Below, in pieces: positions 1 through 13,511 of a DNA stretch of 64,000 nucleotides. The position numbers and the translations under genes were made by a program. The notes below the pieces were generated by a model. The model was not told the origin of the DNA. It did no database searches and saw only the letters and a list, made by a program, of their open reading frames with translations. The stretch is from Hyphomonas sp. (GTDB lineage: Bacteria; Pseudomonadota; Alphaproteobacteria; Caulobacterales; Hyphomonadaceae): contig WGNP01000011.1 in assembly GCA_016124495.1 (NCBI GenBank), positions 50,596 to 114,595 on the forward strand. The letters run 5' to 3'. Numbering within the stretch: the first letter of the stretch is position 1; the number at the start of each line of letters is the position of its first letter.

Positions 1-77
1 AGTTTGAATTCCTTGCGTTTATCTAAGGCGTCAGACAGTCTCCTACTTATTTCCGGCAAATCAAAGGCCTTGCGTAC

Positions 78-674
78 ATGCGACCTGCGACCCTCCTCGT
101 CTTTGCCAAGCCGCCGCGTATAGGCCTGTCGAAGACACGCCTCGCGAAAGGCATGGGTCCAGCCGCTGCGCGCCGGATCGCGAGCTTTACCCTGTCGCGA
201 ACGCTGAGAGCCGCGCAGGCGGGCGGGTGCCGGGTCATCCTCTATGTGTCGCCCGACAGCGAGGCTTGCAACGCGCGGGGCCCCTTCAGGGGCTTCGAGC
301 TGAAACCGCAGGGGCCTGGCGACCTGACCCGGCGCCTTGGCCTGGGCTTTCGGCAAGCGCCGCCGGGCCCGGTCATGTTCATCGGTGCCGATACGCCGGA
401 CATCAGACCCGCACGCCTGAGGCAGGCCGTCTCAGCTTTGAGGCGCAACGACGCCGTCTTTGGTCCGGCGCGCGATGGCGGCTTCTGGCTGTTCGGGCTG
501 CACAAGGGACCGCAGACCAGGGCGCCGTTCGACGGCGTCCGCTGGTCCGGTCCGCATGCGATGGAGGACGTCTGGAGCCGCCTGCCGCCGCGCAGCCGCA
601 TCGGGCTGCTGGACCAGCTCACCGACATCGACGAGGTCGCAGACTGGAAAGAATGGACCCGGCGGACGCGCTGA
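78..674 (+). CDS. DUF2064 (TIGR04282-type) glycosyltransferase-like protein
   Basis: A 198-aa protein of the DUF2064/TIGR04282 family, which has a nucleotide-diphospho-sugar transferase fold. The N-terminal KPPRIGLSKTRL stretch (residues 11-22) resembles the nucleotide-binding loop of GT-A enzymes. GADTPD (103-108) is the metal-binding acidic motif, and GPARDGGFWLFG (129-140) is the family's second signature. Some relatives sit in arsenosugar clusters, but no arsenic gene is nearby, so the substrate is unknown. The start ATG at 78 places the nucleotide loop at the usual distance from the N-terminus. A radical SAM gene follows 64 bp downstream on the same strand. Confidence 0.85.
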   Translation: MRPATLLVFAKPPRIGLSKTRLAKGMGPAAARRIASFTLSRTLRAAQAGGCRVILYVSPDSEACNARGPFRGFELKPQGPGDLTRRLGLGFRQAPPGPVMFIGADTPDIRPARLRQAVSALRRNDAVFGPARDGGFWLFGLHKGPQTRAPFDGVRWSGPHAMEDVWSRLPPRSRIGLLDQLTDIDEVADWKEWTRRTR

Positions 675-738
675 ATTCCCCAAAAAGGCTCGCACAGAGT
701 TCTTGCTTTGTTCTATCTCCTGTGGCTTTTCCTTTGCC

Positions 739-1872
739 ATGAGAACCAGGCAGAAACTGAAACCTTCCGGACGCGTCACGCTGATTGAAGCGGCGCAGGC
801 CGCCGAGCGGTTCGAGCACCGCGGGCGCGGCGCCATTTCGAACCAGTCGGGGCGTTTCGAGCGCCAGACCCACAACCTGTTCGATGACGGCTGGAGCACC
901 ATCGAAGACGACGCTGCGCCGCTGGAAACCATCCTGATGGATGACACGGCCAGGACGATCATCACCTTCAACAATTCGCCCGACATCAGCTTCGACCGGA
1001 CGGTCAATCCCTACCGGGGCTGCGAGCACGGCTGCATCTACTGTTTTGCCCGCCCGACCCATGCCTGGGCTGGCCTGTCTGCAGGGCTCGATTTCGAGAG
1101 CCGTTTGTTCCGCAAGGCGAATGCTCCGGAACTGCTGGTGAAGGAATTGTCCCGGCCATCCTACGTTCCAAAGCCCATAGCCCTCGGCATGAACACCGAT
1201 GCCTACCAGCCGGTAGAGCGCGAACAGCGCCTGACCCGGCGCCTTCTCGAAATCCTCTCTGCCCATAACCATCCGGTCACCCTGCTGACCAAATCGGCGT
1301 TGATTCAGCGCGACATCGATATCCTTGGGCCGATGGCGGAGAAGGGGATTATCCGGGTTGGTGTGTCGATCACGACGCTGGACCGCAAGCTCGCCCGCAA
1401 GATGGAGCCGCGCGCTGCGACGCCGGAGCGGCGGCTGGAAACGGTACGGGCCCTCTCGCAGGCGGGCATTCCGGTACTGGTGATGACCGCGCCGATCATC
1501 CCGGGACTGAACGATCACGAGATCGAGGCGCTGCTGGACGCGTCCGCAGCGCATGGCGCAAGCGGCGCAGGTTACGTCGTCCTGAGGTTGCCCTATGAAA
1601 TGAAGGACCTCTTCCACGAGTGGCTGGCCCAGCACGTACCGGACCGGGCCGCCCGGGTGATAAACCTCACGCGCGAGATGCGCGGCGGCAAGGACTATGA
1701 TGCAGAGTGGTTCCGGCGCGGACGCGGCCACGGAGCGATGGCGAACCTGATTTCACAACGGTTCCAGAAGGCGGCGGCGCGCAACGGGCTCAGCAGCCAG
1801 AGGCCGGCACTGCGCACCGATCTGTTCCGCCCGCGCGAGTCCATTGGCGGCCAGTTCCTGCTTGAACTGTAG
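739..1872 (+). CDS. PA0069-family radical SAM protein
   Basis: A 377-aa radical SAM enzyme. The cluster-binding motif CEHGCIYC (Cys95, Cys99, Cys102 from the chosen start) follows the family's N-terminal block containing HRGRGAISNQSGRFE (residues 27-41). The architecture resembles spore photoproduct lyase-like proteins of the PA0069 group, found widely in proteobacteria without a proven reaction. The reading frame is open from 460, but the segment before 739 lies in the upstream gene's region and matches nothing. ATG 739 gives the normal N-terminus. The C-terminal part (residues about 300-377) is basic. Confidence 0.88.
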   Translation: MRTRQKLKPSGRVTLIEAAQAAERFEHRGRGAISNQSGRFERQTHNLFDDGWSTIEDDAAPLETILMDDTARTIITFNNSPDISFDRTVNPYRGCEHGCIYCFARPTHAWAGLSAGLDFESRLFRKANAPELLVKELSRPSYVPKPIALGMNTDAYQPVEREQRLTRRLLEILSAHNHPVTLLTKSALIQRDIDILGPMAEKGIIRVGVSITTLDRKLARKMEPRAATPERRLETVRALSQAGIPVLVMTAPIIPGLNDHEIEALLDASAAHGASGAGYVVLRLPYEMKDLFHEWLAQHVPDRAARVINLTREMRGGKDYDAEWFRRGRGHGAMANLISQRFQKAAARNGLSSQRPALRTDLFRPRESIGGQFLLEL

Positions 1873-1918
1873 ACGCGGCGCCAGCGCGCGCAGTAACCTT
1901 TCGTCAGGACTTCTTTAA

Positions 1919-3064
<1,146 letters not shown>

Positions 3065-3067
3065 GCG

Positions 3068-4414
3068 CTACGAATAGGCGGTCAGGACTTCGTCGATTGC
3101 CTTTTCGAGGTCTTTCAGCGTCGCCACATGGCTCATCTGTGCACAGAAGGGTTCATAACGCGGAATGACGCTGTCGCCCGTGCCCCAGAGCGCGCGCCCC
3201 TCCGGGTTCAGCCAGATCACGCGCTTCGCCCGGCCTGCGAAATCCCGGAACAGGTCAAGGCGCGGATCGCCATAGTTTGAGCGGCCATCGCCCAGGATGA
3301 TGATCGTCGTGCGCCGGTCTATCTTGTTCTCGTGGTCCATCTTGAAGTCCGAGAAGGCCTGGCCATAGCTGGTCGAGCCGAGGCCGATCTCGCGCAGGAT
3401 CTTCTTGATCGCCGCGTCGAATTCCATCGTCTCGAGAATGTCGTCCACGGACTTCAGCCGGTAGGAAAAAGCAAAAGCATGCAGGTCCGGAATGGCTTCC
3501 TTCATCGAGAAGAGGAGCAGCAGCAGGAAGCGCACATACAGCGCGACCGATCCGGATACGTCGCAGATCACGATGATCTTTGGCCGGTCTTTTTTCTTCT
3601 GCCGCCAGATCACGTTGAACGGAATGCCGTCCACGCCCGCATTGGCGCGCATCGTGCGGCGGACATCCAGCAGGCCGCGCTGCGTGCGCTTGCGCCGGCG
3701 CGAGTGCTTGACGGCGAGCCGTTTGGCGACTTTTGCGACCAGCTGTTTCATCCGCGCCATGTCGCTCGCCTCGATGGCGGACAGGCGTTTCGTGGCGGCA
3801 ACGTCATCGCGGAACTTTTCGGTCTCTGCCGCGCCGAAGATCTGGAAAGCGCGCTCGGCGCGCTCCCGCGCCGTCATTGTCAGCGTGCGGCGGACATCGA
3901 TCAGGCGCTGCGCTTCGGCGTCCGCGTCGGGGGTGCGCCCCTGCAGCGCTTCCAGGAGGCGCGCCTGCAGCTGCTCGCCCCCCATCGCGCGCACCATCGA
4001 CTGCGCGAAATAGGCGACCTGTGTGGAGAATCGGATATCGTTCAGTCCGGCTTGTTCCGCGGCCCGCTCAATCGCTGTCGCAAGGGCCTGCTCGTTGCCC
4101 TGCTGCGTCAGCTGGGACAGGCGTTCGGCGGCGTCCTCCGGATCTTCGCCGGGCTCGCTTTCACTTCCGGCGCCGGCGCTTTGTGCTGCAGATCCCGCCG
4201 GAGCGGAAGAGAAATAAAGCTCGAACAGACGGTCATGGATCTGCTTTTCGGATTCCGATTTTGCCAGCACGCAGGCGAGCGAATCCTTCATCAGCCCCCG
4301 GTCGTCATAGCCGATCATCGCAACCGTGCGTGCTGCGTCCAGCGCTTCACCGGTGGAAACCTGCACATCGGCCGATCTCAGCGCACGGATGAAGTTGGAG
4401 ATCTGCTTTTCCAT
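3068..4414 (-). CDS. VWA domain-containing CoxE-like protein
   Basis: A 448-aa protein with a C-terminal von Willebrand A domain. The MIDAS loop DVSGS is at residues 285-289 after a basic KHSRRRKRTQRG linker (236-247). The N-terminal 200 residues are helical and charged, as in CoxE/YehP-type proteins. These work with MoxR-type AAA+ ATPases as metal-insertion or complex-remodelling chaperones. The partner ATPase gene lies immediately upstream (4429-5421) with a 14-bp gap, so the two almost certainly form one operon. The client protein cannot be read from the context. Confidence 0.88.
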   Translation of the reverse strand: MEKQISNFIRALRSADVQVSTGEALDAARTVAMIGYDDRGLMKDSLACVLAKSESEKQIHDRLFELYFSSAPAGSAAQSAGAGSESEPGEDPEDAAERLSQLTQQGNEQALATAIERAAEQAGLNDIRFSTQVAYFAQSMVRAMGGEQLQARLLEALQGRTPDADAEAQRLIDVRRTLTMTARERAERAFQIFGAAETEKFRDDVAATKRLSAIEASDMARMKQLVAKVAKRLAVKHSRRRKRTQRGLLDVRRTMRANAGVDGIPFNVIWRQKKKDRPKIIVICDVSGSVALYVRFLLLLLFSMKEAIPDLHAFAFSYRLKSVDDILETMEFDAAIKKILREIGLGSTSYGQAFSDFKMDHENKIDRRTTIIILGDGRSNYGDPRLDLFRDFAGRAKRVIWLNPEGRALWGTGDSVIPRYEPFCAQMSHVATLKDLEKAIDEVLTAYS

Positions 4415-4428
4415 GGCGGGCTGCGCCT

Positions 4429-5421
4429 TCAGCCCATGTCCGGATAGCCCGACGCCAGCCGCCCGCGTCCGTCCGGCCCGGTTGCCTCGCGCACCATCTT
4501 GCCGAGGGCGGGCGAAACGGCGGCAATATCGCTCTCATGCTTGAGCAGAACGTTCAGCGTGTCGCGCACGAAGGCCTCGTCCAGCGTGCTGGCATGCAGC
4601 AGCAGCAGCGTGCGCGCCCAGTCCACGGTTTCGGCGATGGAGGGGCGTTTCTTGATGTCGGTCTCGCGCACGGATTGCACGAAACGCACGAGCTGGTTCA
4701 GCAGCGTGTCGGAAATCCCGTCCACCCGCGCCCGGACAATGCGTTGTTCGCGCTCATGGTCCGGGAAGCCTATGTGCAGGTGAAGGCATCGGCGCTTCAG
4801 CGCGTCGCCGAGTTCGCGCACATTGTTCGAAGTCAGGATCACCAGCGGCGGCACCTTGGCCCTGATCGTGCCGATCTCGGGCACCGTTACCTGGTAGTCC
4901 GACAGCACTTCCAGCAGGAACGCCTCGAACGCCTCGTCCGACTTGTCGATCTCGTCGATCAGCAGCACCGATCCCCTGTCCTGTTGCATGGCATGGAGCA
5001 GGGGGCGCGCTTCGAGGAATTGCGGCGAGAAGAACAGGTCCTCGAAGCCGGACAGCTTGCTGAGCGAATCCTTCAGCGTCTCTGCCCCGCCGAGCAGCTC
5101 GTTGAGCTTCTCTTTCAGGATCTGCGTGTAGAGCAGCTGCTTGCCATACTTCCACTCGTACAGCGCCTTGCCCTCATCCAGGCCTTCATAACACTGCAGG
5201 CGGATCAGCGGCAGGTTCAGCCATTTCGACAGCGACGCCGCGAGGTCGGTCTTGCCGACCCCGGCCGGGCCCTCGATCAGGATCGGCTTGCGCAGGCCGT
5301 GTGCGAGGAAAACCGCCGTCGATATCTGCGAGACCGAAATGTAGCCGACCGTATCCAGCCCGGCGGTGATTGCCTCGATCGAGGTCATCGGCTCGTAGCC
5401 GGTTTGCTTGTCTTTAGCCAT
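4429..5421 (-). CDS. MoxR-family AAA+ ATPase
   Basis: A 330-aa MoxR-type AAA+ ATPase. Walker A GPAGVGKT is at residues 51-58, Walker B LLIDEID around 153-159, and the sensor segment ILTSNN follows. The frame extends upstream to 5457, but the ATG at 5421 starts a normal MoxR N-terminus and the extra 12 residues are arginine/proline-rich. It is followed by the VWA gene in the same direction, the usual MoxR-VWA pairing in which ATP hydrolysis remodels a client enzyme recruited by the VWA partner. The client is unknown here. Confidence 0.9.
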   Translation of the reverse strand: MAKDKQTGYEPMTSIEAITAGLDTVGYISVSQISTAVFLAHGLRKPILIEGPAGVGKTDLAASLSKWLNLPLIRLQCYEGLDEGKALYEWKYGKQLLYTQILKEKLNELLGGAETLKDSLSKLSGFEDLFFSPQFLEARPLLHAMQQDRGSVLLIDEIDKSDEAFEAFLLEVLSDYQVTVPEIGTIRAKVPPLVILTSNNVRELGDALKRRCLHLHIGFPDHEREQRIVRARVDGISDTLLNQLVRFVQSVRETDIKKRPSIAETVDWARTLLLLHASTLDEAFVRDTLNVLLKHESDIAAVSPALGKMVREATGPDGRGRLASGYPDMG

Positions 5422-5498
5422 GCAGCGAGGCCTAGGGCGCACCCGGCTGAGAGGCAAGGCGTGACGCGGCGAGAGGGCAGCGCTAGGAGGGGCGAACC

Positions 5499-7667
5499 AT
5501 GCCCATCGCCCGGATCCTCTTCACGATGCCGTTGCCGGAGCCGTTTGACTACACGGTGCCAGAGGGCATGGACCTGGTGGCGGGCTCGTGTGTTGCAGCT
5601 CCCGTCGGCCCCTACGACCGGCTGGGCATGGTCGTCGACGTGCTGGCGGATCAGCCGGGCACGAACCGCAAGCTCAAAGCCGTCACCGCCGTTTATGACG
5701 TGCCGCCGATGTCGGCGGCGATGCGGGAGTTCCTGACCTGGGCCTCGCGCTACACGGTCACCCGCCCGGGCACGATCCTGGCGATGGCTCTGCGCGCGCG
5801 GGAAGCTTTGGTGCCTTCGCCGGTCGAGTTGCGATACCAGCTCGCCGGCCCGCCGGAAGGGCGCCTGACGCCTGCGCGGGCGAAGGTGCTGGAGCAGGCG
5901 GCTGCGCTCGGCAGGGTGTCGTCCAGCGAACTGGCGGCTGCGGCGGGCGTCTCGTCAAGCGTCATAAAAGGCCTCGTGGGCATGGGGGCGCTGGAAGAGG
6001 TTGAGGAAGTTGTCGACCTGCCTTTCGCGGCACCCAACCCTGATCTGCCCGGCGCCGTGCTGACAGGCGAACAGGCCTCGGCAGCCGAAGAACTGCGTGA
6101 AGGCGTGCGAAAGGGCGGCTTCGCAGCTTACCTGCTCGACGGCGTCACCGGCTCAGGCAAGACGGAAGTCTATTTCGAAGCCATCGCCGAATTACTGCGG
6201 TCGGACCCTGAGGCGCAGATCCTCGTCCTCCTGCCGGAAATCGCCCTCACACAGGCGATCCTGGCCCGGTTCGACGCGCGCTTTGGCGCAGCCCCGGCGC
6301 CCTGGCACTCCGGCCTGAACCCGAAAGAGCGCCGCCGCACGATGCGCGAGGTGCTGCACGGGCGCGCCCGCATCGTCATCGGTGCGCGCTCAGCGCTCTT
6401 CCTGCCGTTCCGCAAGCTGAAGCTCATTATCGTAGATGAGGAGCATGACGGCAGCTACAAGCAGGAAGACGGCGTGACCTATCATGCCCGCGACCTCGCG
6501 GTGATGCGGGCCAAGCTGGAGGAAGGCGCCGTCGTGCTCGCTTCCGCCACGCCGGCGCTTGAAACGGTCGTCAACGCGGAAGCCGGGCGCTACATCCGCC
6601 TGCGCCTGGCTGCGCGGCCAGGTACGGCGCGGCTGCCGCAGATCGAGCTGATCGACCTGCGCAGGGCGCCGCCGGAGAAGGGCAAATGGCTTTCGCCGCT
6701 GCTCGCGCTCAGCCTGGCTGAGACGCTTGCGGCGGGGGAACAGTCGCTGCTTTTCCTCAACCGGCGGGGGTATGCGCCACTTGTGATCTGCAAGGCCTGC
6801 GGGGAAAAGCTCAAGTCCCCCGGCACCGAGAACTGGCTGACCGAACACCGCTATTCCGGCCGCCTGGTCTGCCATCTGACCGGATATTCGATCGCGAAGC
6901 CGGCGACCTGCCCGAAATGCGGCGCCGCTGATTCGCTGATGGGGGTCGGCCCAGGGGTCGAACGGGTGGCTGAAGAGGTCCGCGTCCTGCTGCCGAGCGC
7001 CCGGATCGAGATTTTCTCGTCCGACACAGCCCAGGGGGGCGAGGCGACGCGGGGGATAGTGGAGCGGATGGCGGCCAGCGAGATAGACGTGCTGATCGGC
7101 ACGCAGATCGTGGCCAAGGGGCATAATTTTCCAAATCTCACGCTGGTCGGAGTGGTTGATGCCGACAGCGGCCTCAAGGGCGGGGACCTGCGCGCAGGGG
7201 AGCGGACCTACCAGCTCCTCAGCCAGGTCGCCGGCCGGGCCGGGCGGGCCGAGCGGCCGGGCAAGGCCTATGTGCAGACTTACACGCCGGATAATCCCGC
7301 CATGCAGGCGCTCGCCGCCAATGACCGGGATGGCTACCTCGCCATTGAAAGGCAAGTGCGGTCGGAACTGGGGCTTCCCCCGTTTGGCCGGCTGGCCGCG
7401 CTGATCCTGTCGGCGCCTTCGGCCGGACTCGTGGATCAGGCAGGGCTTGCCATCGCCGCCCAGGCGCCGAATTCCGATGGAATCGAGCTGTACGGCCCGG
7501 CGCCGGCCCCGATCACCGTGCTCCGGGGGCGCCACCGCAGGCGGTTCCTTGTGAAAAGTTCCCGTTCGGTTGACCTTTCAGCGTATATGGCGGCCTGGAC
7601 CGAACGGCTGAAACTGCCGGCGCAGGTGCGTTTGTCGGTGGATATCGACCCTTACTCTTTCCTCTGA
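5499..7667 (+). CDS. priA: primosomal protein N', replication-restart helicase
   Basis: A 722-aa PriA, the 3'-to-5' helicase that recognises stalled forks and reloads the replisome. The N-terminal DNA-binding domain covers about residues 1-105. Walker A GVTGSGKT is at 215-222, the DEEH box follows, and the C-terminal helicase lobe carries the QIVAKGHNFPNL block and the VAGRAGRAERPG motif. The zinc insertion is unusual. Only five cysteines (C431, C434, C458, C471, C474) remain of the eight in classical PriA, with SPGTENWL and CHLTG replacing typical CPxC and CxxC positions. The start ATG has GGAGG nearby. The gene is divergent from the moxR-like gene. Confidence 0.95.
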   Translation: MPIARILFTMPLPEPFDYTVPEGMDLVAGSCVAAPVGPYDRLGMVVDVLADQPGTNRKLKAVTAVYDVPPMSAAMREFLTWASRYTVTRPGTILAMALRAREALVPSPVELRYQLAGPPEGRLTPARAKVLEQAAALGRVSSSELAAAAGVSSSVIKGLVGMGALEEVEEVVDLPFAAPNPDLPGAVLTGEQASAAEELREGVRKGGFAAYLLDGVTGSGKTEVYFEAIAELLRSDPEAQILVLLPEIALTQAILARFDARFGAAPAPWHSGLNPKERRRTMREVLHGRARIVIGARSALFLPFRKLKLIIVDEEHDGSYKQEDGVTYHARDLAVMRAKLEEGAVVLASATPALETVVNAEAGRYIRLRLAARPGTARLPQIELIDLRRAPPEKGKWLSPLLALSLAETLAAGEQSLLFLNRRGYAPLVICKACGEKLKSPGTENWLTEHRYSGRLVCHLTGYSIAKPATCPKCGAADSLMGVGPGVERVAEEVRVLLPSARIEIFSSDTAQGGEATRGIVERMAASEIDVLIGTQIVAKGHNFPNLTLVGVVDADSGLKGGDLRAGERTYQLLSQVAGRAGRAERPGKAYVQTYTPDNPAMQALAANDRDGYLAIERQVRSELGLPPFGRLAALILSAPSAGLVDQAGLAIAAQAPNSDGIELYGPAPAPITVLRGRHRRRFLVKSSRSVDLSAYMAAWTERLKLPAQVRLSVDIDPYSFL

Positions 7668-7669
7668 GG

Positions 7670-7725
7670 CGCCCGGCGCCGGCGTGACCGGCGGCGTTCG
7701 TCTTTGCGCGCCGCAGCGCCGGGCG
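7670..7725 (+). terminator. possible priA terminator hairpin
   Basis: Perfect 10-bp arms at 7670-7679 and 7716-7725 (CGCCCGGCGC and its complement) flank a 36-nt loop just after the priA stop codon. There is no T-tract. In DNA this GC-rich the match could be chance. Confidence 0.25.
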
Positions 7726-7873
7726 ACTTGGTGTCGCTGCCGTGCAAGGCACGGTCTGATGTCCGGTTTCGGGCTTCGAAAGACAATCTGGTCAGAGCCG
7801 GACCGGAAAACCCCGCCCTTTCGCTTATCGCTACCGGATTGCGCAGGACGTTATTGCCTGTCTGCTTTGTTTG

Positions 7874-7890
7874 CTGGCACGTATATTGCT
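7874..7890 (+). promoter_or_regulatory. sigma-54 (RpoN) -24/-12 promoter
   Basis: The sequence CTGGCACGTATATTGCT matches the sigma-54 consensus YTGGCACGRNNNTTGCW at every fixed position except the R. GG (7876-7877) and GC (7888-7889) are separated by the obligatory 10 nt. Transcription would start near 7901, and the FkbM gene ATG is at 7929. It is the only such match I found when scanning TGGCAC occurrences. It predicts activator-dependent expression. Confidence 0.72.
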
Positions 7891-7928
7891 GTCGTGAATG
7901 GCTTGGGGATGCAAGGGCTGCGAATAGC

Positions 7929-8747
7929 ATGAAAAAGACCTTGGATCATATAGCGCGCCGAAACCTGTCCCCGGCGGCTTTGTGCTCCCTGCCGTATCGG
8001 ATGACTGAGTTCCTGGCCATGCGGGCCCTCAGGTTCAACCGGGTTATAGAGATCAGGTTTGGTCTGCACCGCTTCAGGATGCTGATCCAGCCGCTCGGCC
8101 AGATGCATGGCTCACGCGGCATTTTCCTGTTCCGAGAACACTACGAACCCCTGCTCAACTTCGGCAGCAGCCTGATTCCACGCGGCGGGATCGCCTTTGA
8201 TCTCGGCGCTAACCAGGGCATCTATACCTGCGCATTCGGTTCAGCGGTTGGCCCCGAAGGACGCGTTTTGTCGGTTGAACCTATCCCGCGCCAGGTCGAC
8301 CGCCTGAACACGAATGTCAAACTGAACGGCTCGTCTCATGTAACGGTCGCATCCGGTGCGATTTCGGACACTGCGGGTGAAATCGACCTGAGGATGAATC
8401 ACGGCGATACCGCCGCCTCGATTGTCTGGGGGGCGACTGATAAAGTCACGCGGGTGAAGACTTACACCGTTGATGAGATCGTCGCCGCGGAAAAGCTGCC
8501 AAGGGTCGATTTCATCAAGATCGATGTTGAAGGCGCCGAAATGCTGGCGCTGCGCGGCGCTTTGCAGACGCTCAGGAAATTCCGGCCGAGCCTCTCGCTT
8601 GAGACAAGCCCAGAAAGCCCCGAACCGGTCGATTTCCTGCGCAGTCTGGGCTACCAGATGTTTGAGTTTGACCGGCGCGGTAAACTTGTCCCCGTTAAAA
8701 AGGTTGACCGCCTGATCGACTGCCTGATTGCACGCCCGCCGTCCTGA
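7929..8747 (+). CDS. FkbM family SAM-dependent methyltransferase
   Basis: A 272-aa FkbM-family methyltransferase. SAM-binding motif I is FDLGANQGIYT (about residues 91-101), the next acidic strand is VLSVEPIP, and the FkbM-typical VDFIKIDVEGAEM block lies near 194-206. These enzymes O-methylate sugars or small molecules and often sit in glycan or flagellin-modification loci. The frame is open back to 7704, but that part is arginine/proline-rich and precedes a likely sigma-54 promoter. The ATG at 7929 lies 39 nt after that promoter and is preferred. The gene is isolated between priA and the ATP synthase operon. Confidence 0.87.
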   Translation: MKKTLDHIARRNLSPAALCSLPYRMTEFLAMRALRFNRVIEIRFGLHRFRMLIQPLGQMHGSRGIFLFREHYEPLLNFGSSLIPRGGIAFDLGANQGIYTCAFGSAVGPEGRVLSVEPIPRQVDRLNTNVKLNGSSHVTVASGAISDTAGEIDLRMNHGDTAASIVWGATDKVTRVKTYTVDEIVAAEKLPRVDFIKIDVEGAEMLALRGALQTLRKFRPSLSLETSPESPEPVDFLRSLGYQMFEFDRRGKLVPVKKVDRLIDCLIARPPS

Positions 8748-8993
8748 CGATCTGTTTTTCCTTCGTTCGTCCTTTCCGCCCTGTGTTCGATCTTTCCTGC
8801 CGGGTGGCCGCCCGTTCCCTGCGCCGCGCTGTGTCAGCCATTTCGTCGCACAGCCCCGCAGAGCCATCATGTTGTCAGCGCAGTTTTCTGGTGTTAAGCG
8901 CCGCACAGTTCAGCAGGCACGCCCGGGTTGTGGCAGCCTGCAATTGACCTTTTCCGGGGCATTTCCGCCCTCCAACCGTGACGGATATCGACC

Positions 8994-9554
8994 TTGCCGG
9001 CATCGAGCGTGACGCAGACGAGTGAAGCAGCGCAGCGCTATGCCAGCGCGCTGTTCGAACTGGCGCAGGACAAAGGCGCCCTGGCCGCCGTTTACAAGGA
9101 CTTCCGCTCTTTCGTGGCGAGCGTGCGCGCGTCGAAAGACCTGACGACGCTGCTCGACTCGCCGGCCTTCGGCCGGGACGTCAAAGTGAAGGCGCTGGGC
9201 GAACTGGCGAAGAAGGCCGGTTACTCGCCGATCTTCGGCAGCTTTCTCGGCGTGATGGCCACTAACGGCCGCGCGAAGGACATCCTCGGCGCCGAAGTCG
9301 CCTTCGATCAGCTTTACGCCAACCAGCGCGGCATCAAGCGCGCTGTCGTTCGCACGGCCAGGGAAATGAGCGGCGCCGAGCGGGCCCGGATCGAATCACT
9401 GCTGGCCAGGCTGGTCGGCGGTGAAGTGGAACTTTCCAGCGAGGTTGACCCGTCGCTGATCGGCGGCATCCAGCTGCGTATCGGCTCCAGGCTTGTGGAC
9501 GCCAGCGTTGCCGCCAAACTCAATCGCATGAACACCGCAATGAAGGGAGCATAA
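8994..9554 (+). CDS. atpH: ATP synthase F1 subunit delta
   Basis: A 186-aa delta subunit, the stator link between F1 and the b subunits of Fo. The N-terminal helical block has [11 protein letters not shown] near residues 14-24. The C-terminal [21 protein letters not shown] block (about 154-174) is the family signature. The start is uncertain: TTG at 8994, or GTG at 9009, which would remove five residues; neither has a strong ribosome-binding site. It is the first gene of atpHAGDC. The 246-bp gap upstream holds the likely operon promoter, but I could not assign a convincing -10. Confidence 0.92.
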   Translation: MPASSVTQTSEAAQRYASALFELAQDKGALAAVYKDFRSFVASVRASKDLTTLLDSPAFGRDVKVKALGELAKKAGYSPIFGSFLGVMATNGRAKDILGAEVAFDQLYANQRGIKRAVVRTAREMSGAERARIESLLARLVGGEVELSSEVDPSLIGGIQLRIGSRLVDASVAAKLNRMNTAMKGA

Positions 9555-9562
9555 GAAGCTCG

Positions 9563-11098
<1,536 letters not shown>

Positions 11099-11138
11099 GC
11101 CCATCCCGTTCGCGCCGCCTAAGGAATAAAGGCCCCTC

Positions 11139-12017
11139 ATGCCCAGCCTGAAGGATCTCAAGAACCGGATCTCGAGCGTGAAATCCACGCAGAAGATCAC
11201 GAAGGCGATGCAGCTCGTTGCAGCGGCAAAGCTCAAGCGCGCGCAGGACGCGGCCACAGCGGCCCGTCCCTATGCGGAGCGCATGGCGGCGGTTCTGGCA
11301 AACCTTGCAGCCTCGGCAGGTGGCAGCGGCCCGAAACTCCTCGCCGGTACCGGCAAGAGCGACGTCCACCTGGTCGTTGTGATGACAGCCGAGCGCGGCC
11401 TGGCTGGCGGCTTCAACTCCTACGTCGTGAAGCTGGCCCGCCAGAAAATCCTGTCCCTGCAGGCCGAAGGCAAGACCGTGAAGGTCCTCACCATCGGCAA
11501 GAAGGGCAGGGAGCAGCTGTCGCGCGATCTCGGCAGCCTGCTGACCGGCCACGTCAACCTGTCGGATATCAAGGGCAACGACTTTGCCGAATCCGCCATG
11601 TCCGTTGGACTGATGCTCACCAAGAGCTACGAAGCGGGCGAATTCGATGTCGCAACGCTGATCTACTCTCAGTTCAGGAACGTCATCAGCCAGGTTCCGA
11701 CCGCCCAGCAGCTGATCCCGGCGAAAGCGCCGGAAGGCGCGCCGACGATCGATCTGGGCGGCGCCATCTATGCCTACGAGCCGGGTGAGGCGGCGTTGCT
11801 CGAAGCGCTGCTGCCGCGCTACATCAATACCCAGATCCTGTCCGCGCTGCTGGAAAGCTCGGCTGGCGAACAGGCCAGCCGCATGACCGCCATGGACAAC
11901 GCCACCCGCAACGCCAAGGACCTGATCAAGGCGCTGAACCTCAAATACAACCGGGCTCGCCAGGCACAGATTACCAAGGAGCTGATCGAGATCATCTCCG
12001 GTGCCGAAGCCCTCTAG
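11139..12017 (+). CDS. atpG: ATP synthase F1 subunit gamma
   Basis: A 292-aa gamma subunit, the rotating central stalk. The N-terminal [20 protein letters not shown] helix and the C-terminal [17 protein letters not shown] segment, the two long coiled-coil helices inserted in the alpha3-beta3 ring, are both present. The gene lies 40 bp after atpA with AAGGAATAAAG upstream of the ATG. Length is normal for alphaproteobacteria. Confidence 0.97.
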   Translation: MPSLKDLKNRISSVKSTQKITKAMQLVAAAKLKRAQDAATAARPYAERMAAVLANLAASAGGSGPKLLAGTGKSDVHLVVVMTAERGLAGGFNSYVVKLARQKILSLQAEGKTVKVLTIGKKGREQLSRDLGSLLTGHVNLSDIKGNDFAESAMSVGLMLTKSYEAGEFDVATLIYSQFRNVISQVPTAQQLIPAKAPEGAPTIDLGGAIYAYEPGEAALLEALLPRYINTQILSALLESSAGEQASRMTAMDNATRNAKDLIKALNLKYNRARQAQITKELIEIISGAEAL

Positions 12018-12024
12018 ACCTTAA

Positions 12025-13485
<1,461 letters not shown>

Positions 13486-13511
13486 GCGCACTGCCTGAAG
13501 GAAACTGAACA

